Assembly (NCBI GenBank): GCA_049890295.1
Contig: JBMHBP010000025.1
Location: 1-64,000 of the forward strand
Direction: 5' to 3'
Length of the DNA stretch: 64,000 bases
Source: GCA-2862585 sp049890295
Lineage (GTDB): Bacteria; Bacteroidota; Bacteroidia; Flavobacteriales; UBA7312
The notes below the pieces were generated by a model. It was not told where the DNA came from, made no database searches, and saw nothing but the letters and a program-made list of their open reading frames with translations. Position 1 is the stretch's first letter, and each line of letters opens with the position of its first letter. Positions 1 to 8,355 of the stretch are shown here, piece by piece. The translations under genes and the position numbers were made by a program.

Positions 1-1143
1 CCCTGGTATGGCGATGACGATAATGCCGGAGCCACCACTAATACCGAAGACATTTACCACATGGGACAAGTAGGCCTTAACGTTAGCGATCCTACTCAAC
101 GCCTGGACGTCAATGGCACCGGACTGTTTAGAAATGGAAATACTTCTATCGGAACCGCCAAAAACCAAATATTGTTTGGCTATAACGGTACTGCCAACTA
201 CAAAAACGCTATACGTTCCAGACACAGTAGCGGAGGAGACTTTCGAAACGCCATAGATTTCTACACTTGGAACCATGGTACGGATGCATTGGATGCTAGC
301 CCAAGCCTACACGGCATGACCGTAACAGCTGGACGCCTGGGGATATCAGAACAAAGTCCGAGCACTTTCTTACACGTTAGAAACACCAATGCTTTGGATG
401 GTACGGTAGAGCAAAGCGTGAACCCTATTTTACGATTACAACGTCTTGGAACCAGTGGCTCCAAATATTCTCAAAATGTGGAATTTCGCATAGGGACTTT
501 TGATAATGTAATTTCTGCCCGTACCCGTATGGATATTAATATGGGGCTGGGCAATACCAACAGTGTTGACCGTACCCCTATGACCATTCGTGCCGATGGG
601 CGAGTAGGGATAAACCAACGCCATGTACCCGAATATAACCTAGACGTTAACGGAACCTTTAAAAACAATGCTTCTGGATTGTTTACCGTAATGGGGGGTA
701 ATGACGACGATGTAAACAACACCGTTACGCCTGATGCCGGACACCCCAAACGAGGTATCCGTCTGTGGACTTTGAACGACACCAACTGGGGGATTTATAT
801 GTCTCGCCCAGGTGCTGGACGTTCTTTAAGCAGCGGTAGTGCTGTTGCTGGAGGTAACTTTGGTAGCCATGCCATGCGTTTTAGAGTCAACTCTGCGGCT
901 AGTAACGGCTTTATTTTTGAAAACCGTACTGAGAAATTGCTGTTCAGCATACGCGGAAGTGATGGAAGAATACGCAGTGGTGATTTAGACAACCAAATAG
1001 GCGATGGGCTTGCTCTAAGAAATGTAGTGACTACTCCTGAGGGTAATCTTATGGTCGATCATACCCGAGGGTATTACAGTACAGGTTGGGTGTCCACTAC
1101 TGAGCGAGAGCTCATGAAAGTGGGCCGCTGGGCGACCATTTGA
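1..1143 (+). CDS. Tail-fibre-like repeat protein, 5' end outside window
   Basis: The reading frame is open from base 1, so the start lies upstream of the window; the first ATG seen (61) is probably internal. The protein contains three copies of a motif of the form G-(L/I)-(N/S)-x3-P-x3-L-(D/H)-V, at the lines beginning VGLNVSDPTQRLDVNG, LGISEQSPSTFLHV and VGINQRHVPEYNLDVNG. This pattern is common in phage tail-fibre and large surface proteins of Bacteroidota and usually precedes a C-terminal receptor-binding or chaperone region. No catalytic motif is visible. Base composition is unlike the rest of the window (32 of 60 bases are G/C at 61-120). The frame ends in TGA at 1141-1143, but the same frame continues open to 1440, suggesting one gene interrupted by a nonsense codon. 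Function as an adhesion or fibre protein is inferred from the repeat pattern only. Confidence 0.55.
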   Translation, partial: PWYGDDDNAGATTNTEDIYHMGQVGLNVSDPTQRLDVNGTGLFRNGNTSIGTAKNQILFGYNGTANYKNAIRSRHSSGGDFRNAIDFYTWNHGTDALDASPSLHGMTVTAGRLGISEQSPSTFLHVRNTNALDGTVEQSVNPILRLQRLGTSGSKYSQNVEFRIGTFDNVISARTRMDINMGLGNTNSVDRTPMTIRADGRVGINQRHVPEYNLDVNGTFKNNASGLFTVMGGNDDDVNNTVTPDAGHPKRGIRLWTLNDTNWGIYMSRPGAGRSLSSGSAVAGGNFGSHAMRFRVNSAASNGFIFENRTEKLLFSIRGSDGRIRSGDLDNQIGDGLALRNVVTTPEGNLMVDHTRGYYSTGWVSTTERELMKVGRWATI

Positions 1144-1149
1144 GGTAGA

Positions 1150-1440
1150 ATGCATGGAGTGTTGTGTAGTACAGGAAATCGCCATACTACTTTTAAGTTG
1201 GAATATAAGGCAGACAGTGGCTTTTCACTGATTGAAAACTATGGACCAGATAATGTTACCTGGACATTTAGCGGATCAGGCACTACTGTAGACCCTTACA
1301 AAGCTCTTTCTAATAGTTTAATACTTTGTGGCGGTGGTCCCGCCAGTTGTGAAATTACAGTCAAAGAGGGTAAGATGTATATACGATTTACTAGGGGTTA
1401 TGCCAAAGCTTTTAATTTTGTCATAGAAACCATCGGCTAA
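1150..1440 (+). CDS. Probable detached C-terminal part of the tail-fibre-like protein
   Basis: This 96-residue frame is in phase with the upstream fibre-like gene and separated from it only by TGA-GGT-AGA. It has no recognisable enzyme motif; it is rich in G, S, T and aromatic residues with predicted beta character (for example YGPDNVTWTFSGSGTTVDPY), as expected for a fibre head domain. A GAGG tract lies 5 nt before the ATG, so independent translation is possible, although Shine-Dalgarno sites are rare elsewhere in this window. The simplest reading is that it was the C-terminus of the upstream gene before a point mutation created the TGA. A genuine separate small protein cannot be excluded. 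Confidence 0.45.
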   Translation: MHGVLCSTGNRHTTFKLEYKADSGFSLIENYGPDNVTWTFSGSGTTVDPYKALSNSLILCGGGPASCEITVKEGKMYIRFTRGYAKAFNFVIETIG

Positions 1441-1479
1441 GCAAAAGAGCCGCTGAGAACTTCATATTCGTAGTTTATA

Positions 1480-2018
1480 TTGAAAAATAGCTTACGACAT
1501 ATCCAAGACCGTTTGATAGAATACAAGATCATCAGGTACTTATAGACCGTGACGTAGCGGCTTTGTATGGGGTGGAGACAAAAGAAATAAATCAAGCTGT
1601 AAAAAATAATTCTGATAAATTTCCAGAGGGTTATATCATAGTATTGAGTACTAGAGAAAAAACCGAAGTGGTCAAAAATTTTGACCACCTCCAACCTTTA
1701 AAGTTTACCAAAACCAATCCCAAAGCTTTTACCGAAAAGGGCTTATATATGCTGGCTACCATTTTAAAAAGTAAACAAGCCACCCAAACCACCCTGTTAA
1801 TTATCGAAACCTTTGCCAAACTACGTCAGTTACAACAAGCAGTTTCTGGAGCAGCCACAGCCTCTGACCAGAAAAAAAATAGTTTGCTTCAAAAAAGCGG
1901 TCAACTCATGGCTGACTTGTTGGACCATGACCTAAGCGAGGTAGAATCGGAAACCACCCTGGAGCTTAACTTTGCGGTACTGAAACTCAAACATACTAGC
2001 AAACGGAAAAAAGAGTGA
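1480..2018 (+). pseudogene. ORF6N-domain protein with one-base frameshift
   Basis: From 1527 the frame reads DHQVLIDRDVAALYGVETK, the signature of the ORF6N DNA-binding domain found in phage antirepressor-like proteins, followed by NQAVKNN, FPEGY and KAFTEKGLYMLATIL. The N-terminal part of the same domain (HIQDRLIEY, from a TTG at 1480) is in another frame and joins at about 1525-1527. Restoring one base there gives a continuous protein of about 179 residues whose spacing matches the family (18 residues from the IQD to the DRD). The gene therefore looks like a frameshifted ORF6N gene, or else carries a sequencing error; a TTG at 1563 would give only a domain lacking its first strand. It sits in the GC-richer segment with the fibre-like gene, which fits a phage-derived remnant. 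Confidence 0.6.
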
Positions 2019-2103
2019 ATTGACTACTAGTAATTTAATTTTCTACTGAAGTATCGCATTTGTTTTTTGGTATAAGTAGAGTTCATAATTAGTGGAATTA
2101 GCT

Positions 2104-2111
2104 TAGATTTG
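2104..2111 (+). promoter_or_regulatory. Predicted -7 element TAGATTTG
   Basis: Matches the Bacteroidota TAnnTTTG element. It ends only 4 nt before the ATG at 2116, so transcription would start at or next to the start codon. No good -33 TTG is seen at normal spacing. Confidence 0.4.
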
Positions 2112-2115
2112 AACC

Positions 2116-3321
2116 ATGATTACAATTGGTATTTTAAGAGAAGAAAAATCACCACCAGACAAGCGTGTGCCACTAAGTCCTGAGCAGTGTAAAGCCTTAT
2201 TAACTCACTATTCAGAACTCAAATTAGTTGTTCAACCCAGTGACATTCGTTGTTTTAAGGATGAAGAATATGAGCAAGAAGGTATTACCCTTTCTGAAGA
2301 TCTCAGTCATTGCGATATATTATTGGGAGTAAAAGAAGTCCCAAAGTCCCATTTGATAGCTAATAAAACCTATCTATTTTTTTCTCATACCATAAAAAAG
2401 CAAGCTTATAACAGAGCCTTATTACAAAAAATGGTCGAAAAACACATTCGTATGATCGACTATGAAACACTTACTTACTCAGGTGGAGGACGTTTATTAG
2501 GGTTTGGAAGGTATGCCGGCGTGGTGGGTGCATATAATGGTTTTTTAGCCTATGGCTTGAGAACTAAACGCTTTAACCTTAAACCAGCCTACCAATGTGC
2601 GGATAGGACAGAGCTAGAGCAGGAGCTGAAAAAAGTCAGTTTACCAAATATAAAAGTGATACTTTCTGGTAAAGGAAGAGTAGGACAGGGTGCCTTAGAA
2701 ATCGTTCGTCATCTAAACATAAAAGAAGTCACGATAGACCAATTCAAATCCCAATACTTTGATGAGGCTGTTTTTGTACATGTCGATTTCCCTGACTATA
2801 ATGCCCGTATTGATGGCTCAGACTTTGTCAATCAAGTGTTTTTTGATTCTCCCCATTTGTTCAAATCGACTTTTATGGACTTAGCCAAACACGCTGATGT
2901 ATTTATCGCGGGGCATTTTTATGCTGCTGGCTCTCCCTATTTATTTAGTCGTGAGGACGCCAAATCAACAGATTTTAAGATTCGTACCCTTGCCGATATA
3001 TCTTGTGATATTGACGGTCCTATAGCTTCTACCATTCGACCGTCTACTATTGCAGAACCAATTTATGGTTATAACCCGATGACAGAATCAGAAGATGATT
3101 TTGAAAAAGAGGATGTTATTACTGTTATGGCAGTTGATAATTTGCCTTGTGAATTACCTAAAGATGCTTCAGCTGATTTTGGGGATAGCTTAATAAAATC
3201 GGTCTTGCCTTTATTCTTTAGCACTGATGAGGATGATATTCTTAGTAGAGCAACGATTTGCGAGTCTGGCGATTTAACACCTCACTTTGAGTATTTGAGA
3301 GATTACTTGAACGGTCATTAG
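2116..3321 (+). CDS. Saccharopine/alanine dehydrogenase-like NAD(P)-dependent oxidoreductase
   Basis: A 401-residue protein opening with GILREEKSPPDKRVPLSPEQ, the signature of the alanine dehydrogenase/transhydrogenase/LYS1-type saccharopine dehydrogenase superfamily. A Rossmann-like stretch (VILSGKGRVGQGALEIV) occurs at about residues 180-197, followed by a C-terminal substrate region with DISCDIDGPIAST. These enzymes interconvert an amino acid or opine and a keto acid with NAD(P). The overall length and the LYS1-like features favour a saccharopine dehydrogenase-like role, but the true substrate cannot be read from the sequence. The gene overlaps the convergent rpe by 4 nt. It is the first gene after the GC-rich segment and already shows the host-like composition. 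A -7 box abuts the start codon. Confidence 0.8.
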   Translation: MITIGILREEKSPPDKRVPLSPEQCKALLTHYSELKLVVQPSDIRCFKDEEYEQEGITLSEDLSHCDILLGVKEVPKSHLIANKTYLFFSHTIKKQAYNRALLQKMVEKHIRMIDYETLTYSGGGRLLGFGRYAGVVGAYNGFLAYGLRTKRFNLKPAYQCADRTELEQELKKVSLPNIKVILSGKGRVGQGALEIVRHLNIKEVTIDQFKSQYFDEAVFVHVDFPDYNARIDGSDFVNQVFFDSPHLFKSTFMDLAKHADVFIAGHFYAAGSPYLFSREDAKSTDFKIRTLADISCDIDGPIASTIRPSTIAEPIYGYNPMTESEDDFEKEDVITVMAVDNLPCELPKDASADFGDSLIKSVLPLFFSTDEDDILSRATICESGDLTPHFEYLRDYLNGH

Positions 3322-3971
3322 GCCATTTTCAGTTCTCGAATAGTTTCCTCTGGAGTATCTGATCGAAATACAAAACTACCAGCGACCAGTACATCGGCAC
3401 CGGCAGCGATAAGCTGGGCTGCATTTTGACTAGTTACACCGCCGTCAATTTCAATTTTTGTATGGGCTTGTTTTCGGTTTATTAGTGCTTTTAAGTCTTT
3501 CACTTTTTGGTAGGTGTTTTCTATAAAGGATTGCCCTCCAAAACCAGGGTTGACGGACATTAAACATACCACATCTATCTCTTGGATAATGTCTTGTAAT
3601 AAATCGACAGGGGTGTGGGGATTTAGTGCTACGCCGGCTTGCATACCATTGGCCTTTATAGCTTGCAGAGTGCGGTGTAAATGTGTACACGCTTCGTAGT
3701 GAACAGTTAATATATCGGCACCAACATCTTTAAAGGCTGTAATGTAGCGGTCTGGATCAACAATCATTAGGTGAACGTCCATTACCTTTTTAGCCTGTTG
3801 CTTAATGGCCTTTATGACAGGCATACCAAACGAAATATTGGGGACAAATACCCCATCCATGACATCGATATGAAACCAATCGGCTTCACTACGGTTAACC
3901 ATTTCACAATCTCGTTGTAGGTTGGCGAAATCGGCGGCTAGCATAGAAGGTGCTATTAAGTGTTTGGACAT
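3318..3971 (-). CDS. rpe: Ribulose-phosphate 3-epimerase
   Basis: A 217-residue TIM-barrel enzyme interconverting ribulose 5-phosphate and xylulose 5-phosphate in the pentose phosphate pathway. Visible motifs are APSMLAADF at the N-terminus, the metal/catalytic HIDVMDG, DVHLMI, MSVNPGFGGQSF and EIDGGV; the length is typical for the family. It lies downstream of rpoD but is separated from it by a strong terminator hairpin, and its own predicted -7 element directly touches the U-tract of that terminator. Its 3' end overlaps the convergent dehydrogenase gene by 4 nt. Confidence 0.97.
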   Translation of the reverse strand: MSKHLIAPSMLAADFANLQRDCEMVNRSEADWFHIDVMDGVFVPNISFGMPVIKAIKQQAKKVMDVHLMIVDPDRYITAFKDVGADILTVHYEACTHLHRTLQAIKANGMQAGVALNPHTPVDLLQDIIQEIDVVCLMSVNPGFGGQSFIENTYQKVKDLKALINRKQAHTKIEIDGGVTSQNAAQLIAAGADVLVAGSFVFRSDTPEETIRELKMA

Positions 3972-3991
3972 ATCTTTTTAATTTTCTGTGA

Positions 3992-3999
3992 CAAAGGTA
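3992..3999 (-). promoter_or_regulatory. Predicted rpe -7 element (TACCTTTG)
   Basis: Minus-strand TACCTTTG located 20 nt before the rpe ATG. Its first T is the last base of the run of Ts ending the rpoD terminator. No clear -33 TTG is visible, since the hairpin occupies that space. Confidence 0.45.
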
Positions 4000-4024
4000 A
4001 AAAAAAAGAGAGCCGAAGCTCTCT
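3999..4024 (-). terminator. Rho-independent terminator of rpoD
   Basis: On the minus strand a perfect 7-bp stem AGAGAGC/GCTCTCT closes a TTCG tetraloop and is followed by nine Ts, starting 5 nt after the rpoD stop codon. This is a textbook intrinsic terminator. Confidence 0.93.
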
Positions 4025-4029
4025 ATTCA

Positions 4030-4893
4030 TTATCCTAAATAGGTTTTCAAGATTTTACTTCTTGAGGTATGTTTTAGTCGTCTGACGGCTTTTTCCTTGA
4101 TTTGACGCACTCTTTCTCGTGTTAAGTCAAAGGCTTCGCCGATTTCTTCGAGTGTCATAGCGTGAGAGCCATTAAGACCAAAATAGGCTTTGATGACTTC
4201 CCCTTCTCTGGGGGTTAGTGTCGCCAAGGCTCTACCAATCTCTTGACGTAAGGAGTCTACAATAAGTCCTTCATCAGGGTTTGGACTATCTTCACTACCA
4301 ATAACATTATACATATTGCTGTCTTCTCCTTCAACCAATGGGGCATCCATGGATACGTGACGGCCAGAGTTTTTCATGGCCTGCTTGACTTCATCTTCCG
4401 TTAAATCCAATTCTTTAGCTACTTCCTCAGCAGTAGGCGGACGCTCCAATCGTTGTTCTAATAATGCATAAGCTTTATTGATTTTGTTGATAGAGCCAAT
4501 TTTATTTAAGGGCAAACGAACAATTCTAGATTGCTCAGCTAAAGCCTGTAAAATGGATTGTCTAATCCACCATACGGCATATGAGATAAACTTAAAACCA
4601 CGCGTTTCATCAAAACGACGGGCCGCTTTAATAAGACCCAAATTACCTTCATTGATTAAGTCGGGAAGAGACAAACCTTGATTTTGATACTGCTTTGCAA
4701 CCGATACCACAAAACGCAAGTTAGCTTTTGTTAGTTTTTCTAGTGCAGTTTCATCACCAGCCTTTATACGCTGAGCCAATTCTACCTCTTCTTCAGCAGT
4801 AATTAAGTCTACTCGACCAATTTCTTGTAAATACTTGTCTAAAGAGGCGGTTTCTCTGTTAGTAACCTGTTTGGTGATTTTGAGTTGTCTCAT
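4030..4893 (-). CDS. rpoD: Primary RNA polymerase sigma factor (RpoD/SigA)
   Basis: A 287-residue sigma-70. Region 1.2 is near the N-terminus (SLDKYLQEIGRVDLITAEEE), regions 2.1-2.4 cover about residues 55-125 (FISYAVWWIRQSILQALAEQ), region 3 follows, and the region 4 helix-turn-helix is TLEEIGEAFDLTRERVRQI near the C-terminus. Region 1.1 is absent and the protein is short compared with enterobacterial RpoD, which is the known form of the Bacteroidota housekeeping sigma factor that reads -33 TTG / -7 TAnnTTTG promoters. The promoter elements listed in this window fit that specificity. The gene is followed by a strong terminator. Confidence 0.96.
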   Translation of the reverse strand: MRQLKITKQVTNRETASLDKYLQEIGRVDLITAEEEVELAQRIKAGDETALEKLTKANLRFVVSVAKQYQNQGLSLPDLINEGNLGLIKAARRFDETRGFKFISYAVWWIRQSILQALAEQSRIVRLPLNKIGSINKINKAYALLEQRLERPPTAEEVAKELDLTEDEVKQAMKNSGRHVSMDAPLVEGEDSNMYNVIGSEDSPNPDEGLIVDSLRQEIGRALATLTPREGEVIKAYFGLNGSHAMTLEEIGEAFDLTRERVRQIKEKAVRRLKHTSRSKILKTYLG

Positions 4894-4966
4894 AATTTAC
4901 TATCTACTATGTTTAATTTTAACTAACGTAGTTATACGCTTATTAGTATCAAAAGTTACAGTTGTT

Positions 4967-7078
4967 TTACTTTTTTTCTGGTTTTGGTAAAAGTACTTTT
5001 CTTGATAGTCTTAACTTGCCAGATTTAGCATCGATTTCTGTCAATTTGACTTCTACTTTATCACCTTCTTTTAAAACGTCTTCAACGTTTTCTACACGTT
5101 CCCAGTTTATTTCTGAAATGTGCAAAAGACCATCAGTCCCTTTACCAATGTTTACAAAAGCACCATAGGGCATTACGGATCTTACCGTTCCTGTATAAAC
5201 ATCGCCCACTTCAGGGGTGAAAGTTAAGGCTTTTATTTCAGAAATAGCATTATCTAAAAAGGCTTGATCAGTACCTAGTATTTCAACTTTTCCTTGATTA
5301 TCTACTTCTTCAATAGTAATTGTAGTTTCGGTGTCAAGTTGTAATTGCTGAATAATTTTTCCACCAGGTCCTATGACAGCACCAATGGTATCTTTTGGTA
5401 TGTACATGACATGTATTTTCGGTACATGTGGTTTCAGTTGAGTACGTGTTTCTGAAATGGTATCGGTTAGTTTTTCTAAGATATGCATTCTACCAGCGTT
5501 TGATTGTTGCAAAGCGTTGGTAAGAATTTCATAAGAAAGACCTTCAATTTTGATATCCATTTGACAAGCAGTAATACCGTCTTTAGTACCACATACTTTA
5601 AAATCCATATCACCTAAAAAGTCTTCATCACCTAAAATATCGGAGAGTACAGCGTACTTATCACCGTCAGTGATTAATCCCATGGCAATGCCAGAAACTG
5701 GTTTTCTAAGTTTGGCACCAGCATCCATAAGTGCTAGAGTACCGGCACAAACAGTGGCCATTGACGATGAACCATTCGATTCAAGGATATCGGAAACAAC
5801 TCGTATGGTGTACGGGTTGTCGTCATCAATCATTCCTGAAAGGGCACGTTGTGCTAAATTTCCGTGACCGATTTCTCTACGGCTTACTCCTCTAATAGGT
5901 CGAGCTTCACCTGTAGAATAGGGTGGGAAATTATAGTGTAAGTAGAATTTTTCTGCACCTACTTTGGTCACTCCGTCAATTCTATTTTCATCAAGTTTGG
6001 AACCTAATGTCACTGTAGTGATTGACTGCGTTTCTCCTCTTGTAAATACTGCAGAACCATGTGGCTTTGGTAGATAATTTACTTCACACCATATCGGTCG
6101 AATATCAGAAGGTGAACGGCCGTCAAGACGTACATTTTCGCTTAGTACCATGTCACGAACAGCTTTCTTCTCAACTTTCTTTAGGTAACCTGCTAGCATA
6201 AATGCTTTTTCACTTAATTCTTCTTCGGATAGCGTTTCTTTGAAAGCATCTTTAACAGCTCTAAATTCTTCACTTCTGGAGTGTTTGTCAGATGCTTTTT
6301 TAGCTACTTCGTAAAATTTATCATAACAAAAAGCCATGACGCTGTCCTCTAAGTCTTTGTCATGATTTTCATGTGAGTATTCTCTTTTTACTTCTTTACC
6401 AACTTCTTGAGTGAGTTCTATCTGAGCCTGGCAATGATTTTTGATTTCTTCATGAGCAAATTTGATAGCCTCAATCATTTCATCTTCAGAAATTTCTTTC
6501 ATTTCACCTTCTACCATAGCGACACTATCGGCCGAGGCACCAATTACCATGTCAATGTCACATTCTTCTAGCTGTGCTAGAGTAGGGTTGGCTATTAACT
6601 GACCATCGATTCTACCGACTCTAACTTCTGAAATTGGCCCATTGAATGGAATATCAGAAACGGCTAGGGCAGCAGAAGCACCTAATCCTGCTAAGGCTTC
6701 AGGACACACATTTTCATCATGTGAAATTAATGACAGCATGATTTGTGTTTCTGCATGATAGTCATTTGGGAATAGCGGTCTTAATATTCTATCCACTAGT
6801 CTCATGATAAGGATTTCATGATCTGATGGTCTGGCTTCTCTTTTTAGAAAGCCACCAGGAAAACGCCCATCGGCTGAAAACTTTTCTCGGTAATCTACTG
6901 TTAGTGGTAAAAAGTCAATATCATCTTTGGCTTCTTTGTTGGAAACTACAGTTGCTAAAAGTACAGAATCTCCCATTCGTACTTCAACACTACCATCCGC
7001 TTGTTTGGCTAATTTACCAGTTCTTAACTCAATGGTTCTCCCATCGTTTTGTGTAATTTTTTTTACGATTTCTTTCAT
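4967..7078 (-). CDS. pnp: Polyribonucleotide nucleotidyltransferase (PNPase)
   Basis: A 703-residue PNPase, which degrades RNA 3' to 5' by phosphorolysis in mRNA turnover. Two RNase PH-like domains (the first from about residue 10, the second with RPIRGVSRREIGHGNLA and SNGSSSMATVCAGTLALMDA) are followed by a KH domain (IGAVIGPGGKIIQQL) and a C-terminal S1 domain (YTGTVRSVMPYGAFVNIGKG). I chose the ATG at 7078 (MKEIVKKITQND). A 15-codon longer frame would begin at a TTG inside the rpsO terminator hairpin. The order rpsO-pnp with a hairpin between is the classical arrangement, where the hairpin or RNase processing separates the two transcripts. Confidence 0.96.
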   Translation of the reverse strand: MKEIVKKITQNDGRTIELRTGKLAKQADGSVEVRMGDSVLLATVVSNKEAKDDIDFLPLTVDYREKFSADGRFPGGFLKREARPSDHEILIMRLVDRILRPLFPNDYHAETQIMLSLISHDENVCPEALAGLGASAALAVSDIPFNGPISEVRVGRIDGQLIANPTLAQLEECDIDMVIGASADSVAMVEGEMKEISEDEMIEAIKFAHEEIKNHCQAQIELTQEVGKEVKREYSHENHDKDLEDSVMAFCYDKFYEVAKKASDKHSRSEEFRAVKDAFKETLSEEELSEKAFMLAGYLKKVEKKAVRDMVLSENVRLDGRSPSDIRPIWCEVNYLPKPHGSAVFTRGETQSITTVTLGSKLDENRIDGVTKVGAEKFYLHYNFPPYSTGEARPIRGVSRREIGHGNLAQRALSGMIDDDNPYTIRVVSDILESNGSSSMATVCAGTLALMDAGAKLRKPVSGIAMGLITDGDKYAVLSDILGDEDFLGDMDFKVCGTKDGITACQMDIKIEGLSYEILTNALQQSNAGRMHILEKLTDTISETRTQLKPHVPKIHVMYIPKDTIGAVIGPGGKIIQQLQLDTETTITIEEVDNQGKVEILGTDQAFLDNAISEIKALTFTPEVGDVYTGTVRSVMPYGAFVNIGKGTDGLLHISEINWERVENVEDVLKEGDKVEVKLTEIDAKSGKLRLSRKVLLPKPEKK

Positions 7079-7113
7079 TTTCTTTGTGTTTACATGCCAG
7101 CGAATAAATACAC

Positions 7114-7141
7114 AAAAAGGCAATTGTATGAATTGCCTTTT
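7114..7141 (-). terminator. Hairpin between rpsO and pnp
   Basis: An 11-bp perfect stem AAAAGGCAATT/AATTGCCTTTT with a 5-nt loop, followed on the minus strand by a short T-run. It can act as terminator or attenuator after rpsO; its symmetric A and T tracts would also allow it to work on the other strand. Confidence 0.8.
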
Positions 7142-7165
7142 GCGTTATTCCGCTTTGAAGATTCC

Positions 7166-7435
7166 TTATCTTCTAATTCCTAAATCTTTGATGAGAGCTC
7201 TGTACTTCTCGATATCTTTGTTCATTAGATAATCGAGTAAACCTCTTCTTTTACCTACTAGTAACTGAAGTGAGCGTTGTGTGTTTTTGTCTTTTTTATT
7301 GTCTTTCAGGTGCTCTGTTAGGTAGCTAATTCGTTGTGTAAACATGGCTACTTGAGCTTCGGTTGAACCGGTATTTTTTTCATCTCCGCCGTATTTTTTG
7401 AACAAGGCGATTTTTTCTTTAGCAGTTAAATGCAT
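7166..7435 (-). CDS. rpsO: 30S ribosomal protein S15
   Basis: An 89-residue S15, the normal size for this small-subunit protein that binds the 16S rRNA central domain. Recognisable stretches are NTGSTEAQVAMFTQRI, YLTEHLKDNKKD and LLVGKRRGLLDYL. It is expressed from a predicted TATCTTTG -7 element 37 nt upstream and is followed by a hairpin and then pnp. In other bacteria S15 represses its own translation; nothing in the short leader here lets me test that. Confidence 0.98.
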   Translation of the reverse strand: MHLTAKEKIALFKKYGGDEKNTGSTEAQVAMFTQRISYLTEHLKDNKKDKNTQRSLQLLVGKRRGLLDYLMNKDIEKYRALIKDLGIRR

Positions 7436-7472
7436 CTTTAATAATTGTTTTTTGTCTTTTTTATATGGTCGG

Positions 7473-7480
7473 CAAAGATA
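7473..7480 (-). promoter_or_regulatory. rpsO: Predicted rpsO -7 element (TATCTTTG)
   Basis: Minus-strand TATCTTTG, 37 nt before the rpsO ATG and just downstream of the accD stop codon, matching TAnnTTTG. Confidence 0.55.
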
Positions 7481-7494
7481 GTAAAAGTTTTAAG

Positions 7495-8355
7495 TTATGC
7501 TTCTTTTTTATGGTCTAAAAACATATCTAATAGTACGGTGATTTTATTTTTCAGGTTTTTTCTGTCAACAATGAAGTCTAAAAAGCCATGTTCAAGTACA
7601 AATTCTGATGTTTGAAAGCCATCCGGAAGACTCTTACCTATTGTTTCTTTTACTACTCTTGGTCCGGCAAAACCTATTAGAGCACCTGGCTCAGCGATAT
7701 TAACATCACCTAGCATGGCGTAGGATGCTGTTACCCCACCAGTGGTTGGGTCAGTTAAAAAGGAAATATAGGGAAGTTTAGCTTCAGAAAGAAGAGACAG
7801 TTGGGCTGATGTTTTAGCCATCTGCATTAATGAAAATGCAGCTTCCATCATTCGAGCACCACCAGACTTTGAAATCATCATGAATCCACATTCTTGATTG
7901 ATTGCATACTGAATTGCTCTACTAATTTTTTCTCCTACCACTGATCCCATTGAGCCCCCAATGAAGTTAAAATTCATACAGGCGATGACTATGGGTCTTC
8001 CTTCTATCTGGCCAAAACCAGTAGTAATGGCGTCTTTTAAGTTGGTTCTTTTTCTAGACTGTTTTAGTCGTGTTGTATACTTTTTGGTGTCTTCAAATTT
8101 GAGTGGATCAAGCGATTCCATGTTTACATCGAGTTCCTCAAAGTTTCCGCCATCGAATAAAATATTAAAGTATTCTTTGGCATTTATACGCTCGTGAAAA
8201 TCACATTTCTGACAAACAAAATAGTGTTCTTCGTGTTCTTCTGTGGAGACTATAGTTTTACACCTGGGACATTTGTACCACAAGCCTTCCGGCGTTTCTT
8301 TTTTCTCATTGGTAGAAGTGGTGATACCCCCTTTTATACGTTTAAACCAGCCCAT
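7495..8355 (-). CDS. accD: Acetyl-CoA carboxylase carboxyltransferase subunit beta
   Basis: A 286-residue AccD, the beta half of the carboxyltransferase that moves CO2 from carboxybiotin to acetyl-CoA to make malonyl-CoA for fatty acid synthesis. The N-terminus carries the four-cysteine zinc ribbon (CPRCKTIV and CQKCDF, spaced 15 residues) and the crotonase-fold core contains SKSGGARMMEAAFSLMQMAK and DPTTGGVTASYAMLGD. Its ATG overlaps the fbaA stop codon by one base (TAATG), so it is translationally coupled to fbaA. Confidence 0.97.
   Translation of the reverse strand: MGWFKRIKGGITTSTNEKKETPEGLWYKCPRCKTIVSTEEHEEHYFVCQKCDFHERINAKEYFNILFDGGNFEELDVNMESLDPLKFEDTKKYTTRLKQSRKRTNLKDAITTGFGQIEGRPIVIACMNFNFIGGSMGSVVGEKISRAIQYAINQECGFMMISKSGGARMMEAAFSLMQMAKTSAQLSLLSEAKLPYISFLTDPTTGGVTASYAMLGDVNIAEPGALIGFAGPRVVKETIGKSLPDGFQTSEFVLEHGFLDFIVDRKNLKNKITVLLDMFLDHKKEA

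Noticed and set aside
1141..1149. Programmed stop-codon readthrough or selenocysteine at the TGA
   Set aside because: No stem-loop resembling a SECIS element or readthrough signal is evident after the TGA, and a simple nonsense mutation explains the data.
7079..7123. Longer N-terminus for PNPase (TTG at 7123)
   Set aside because: It starts inside the rpsO-pnp hairpin, adds 15 residues not found in the family, and an ATG with MKEIVKK lies at 7078.
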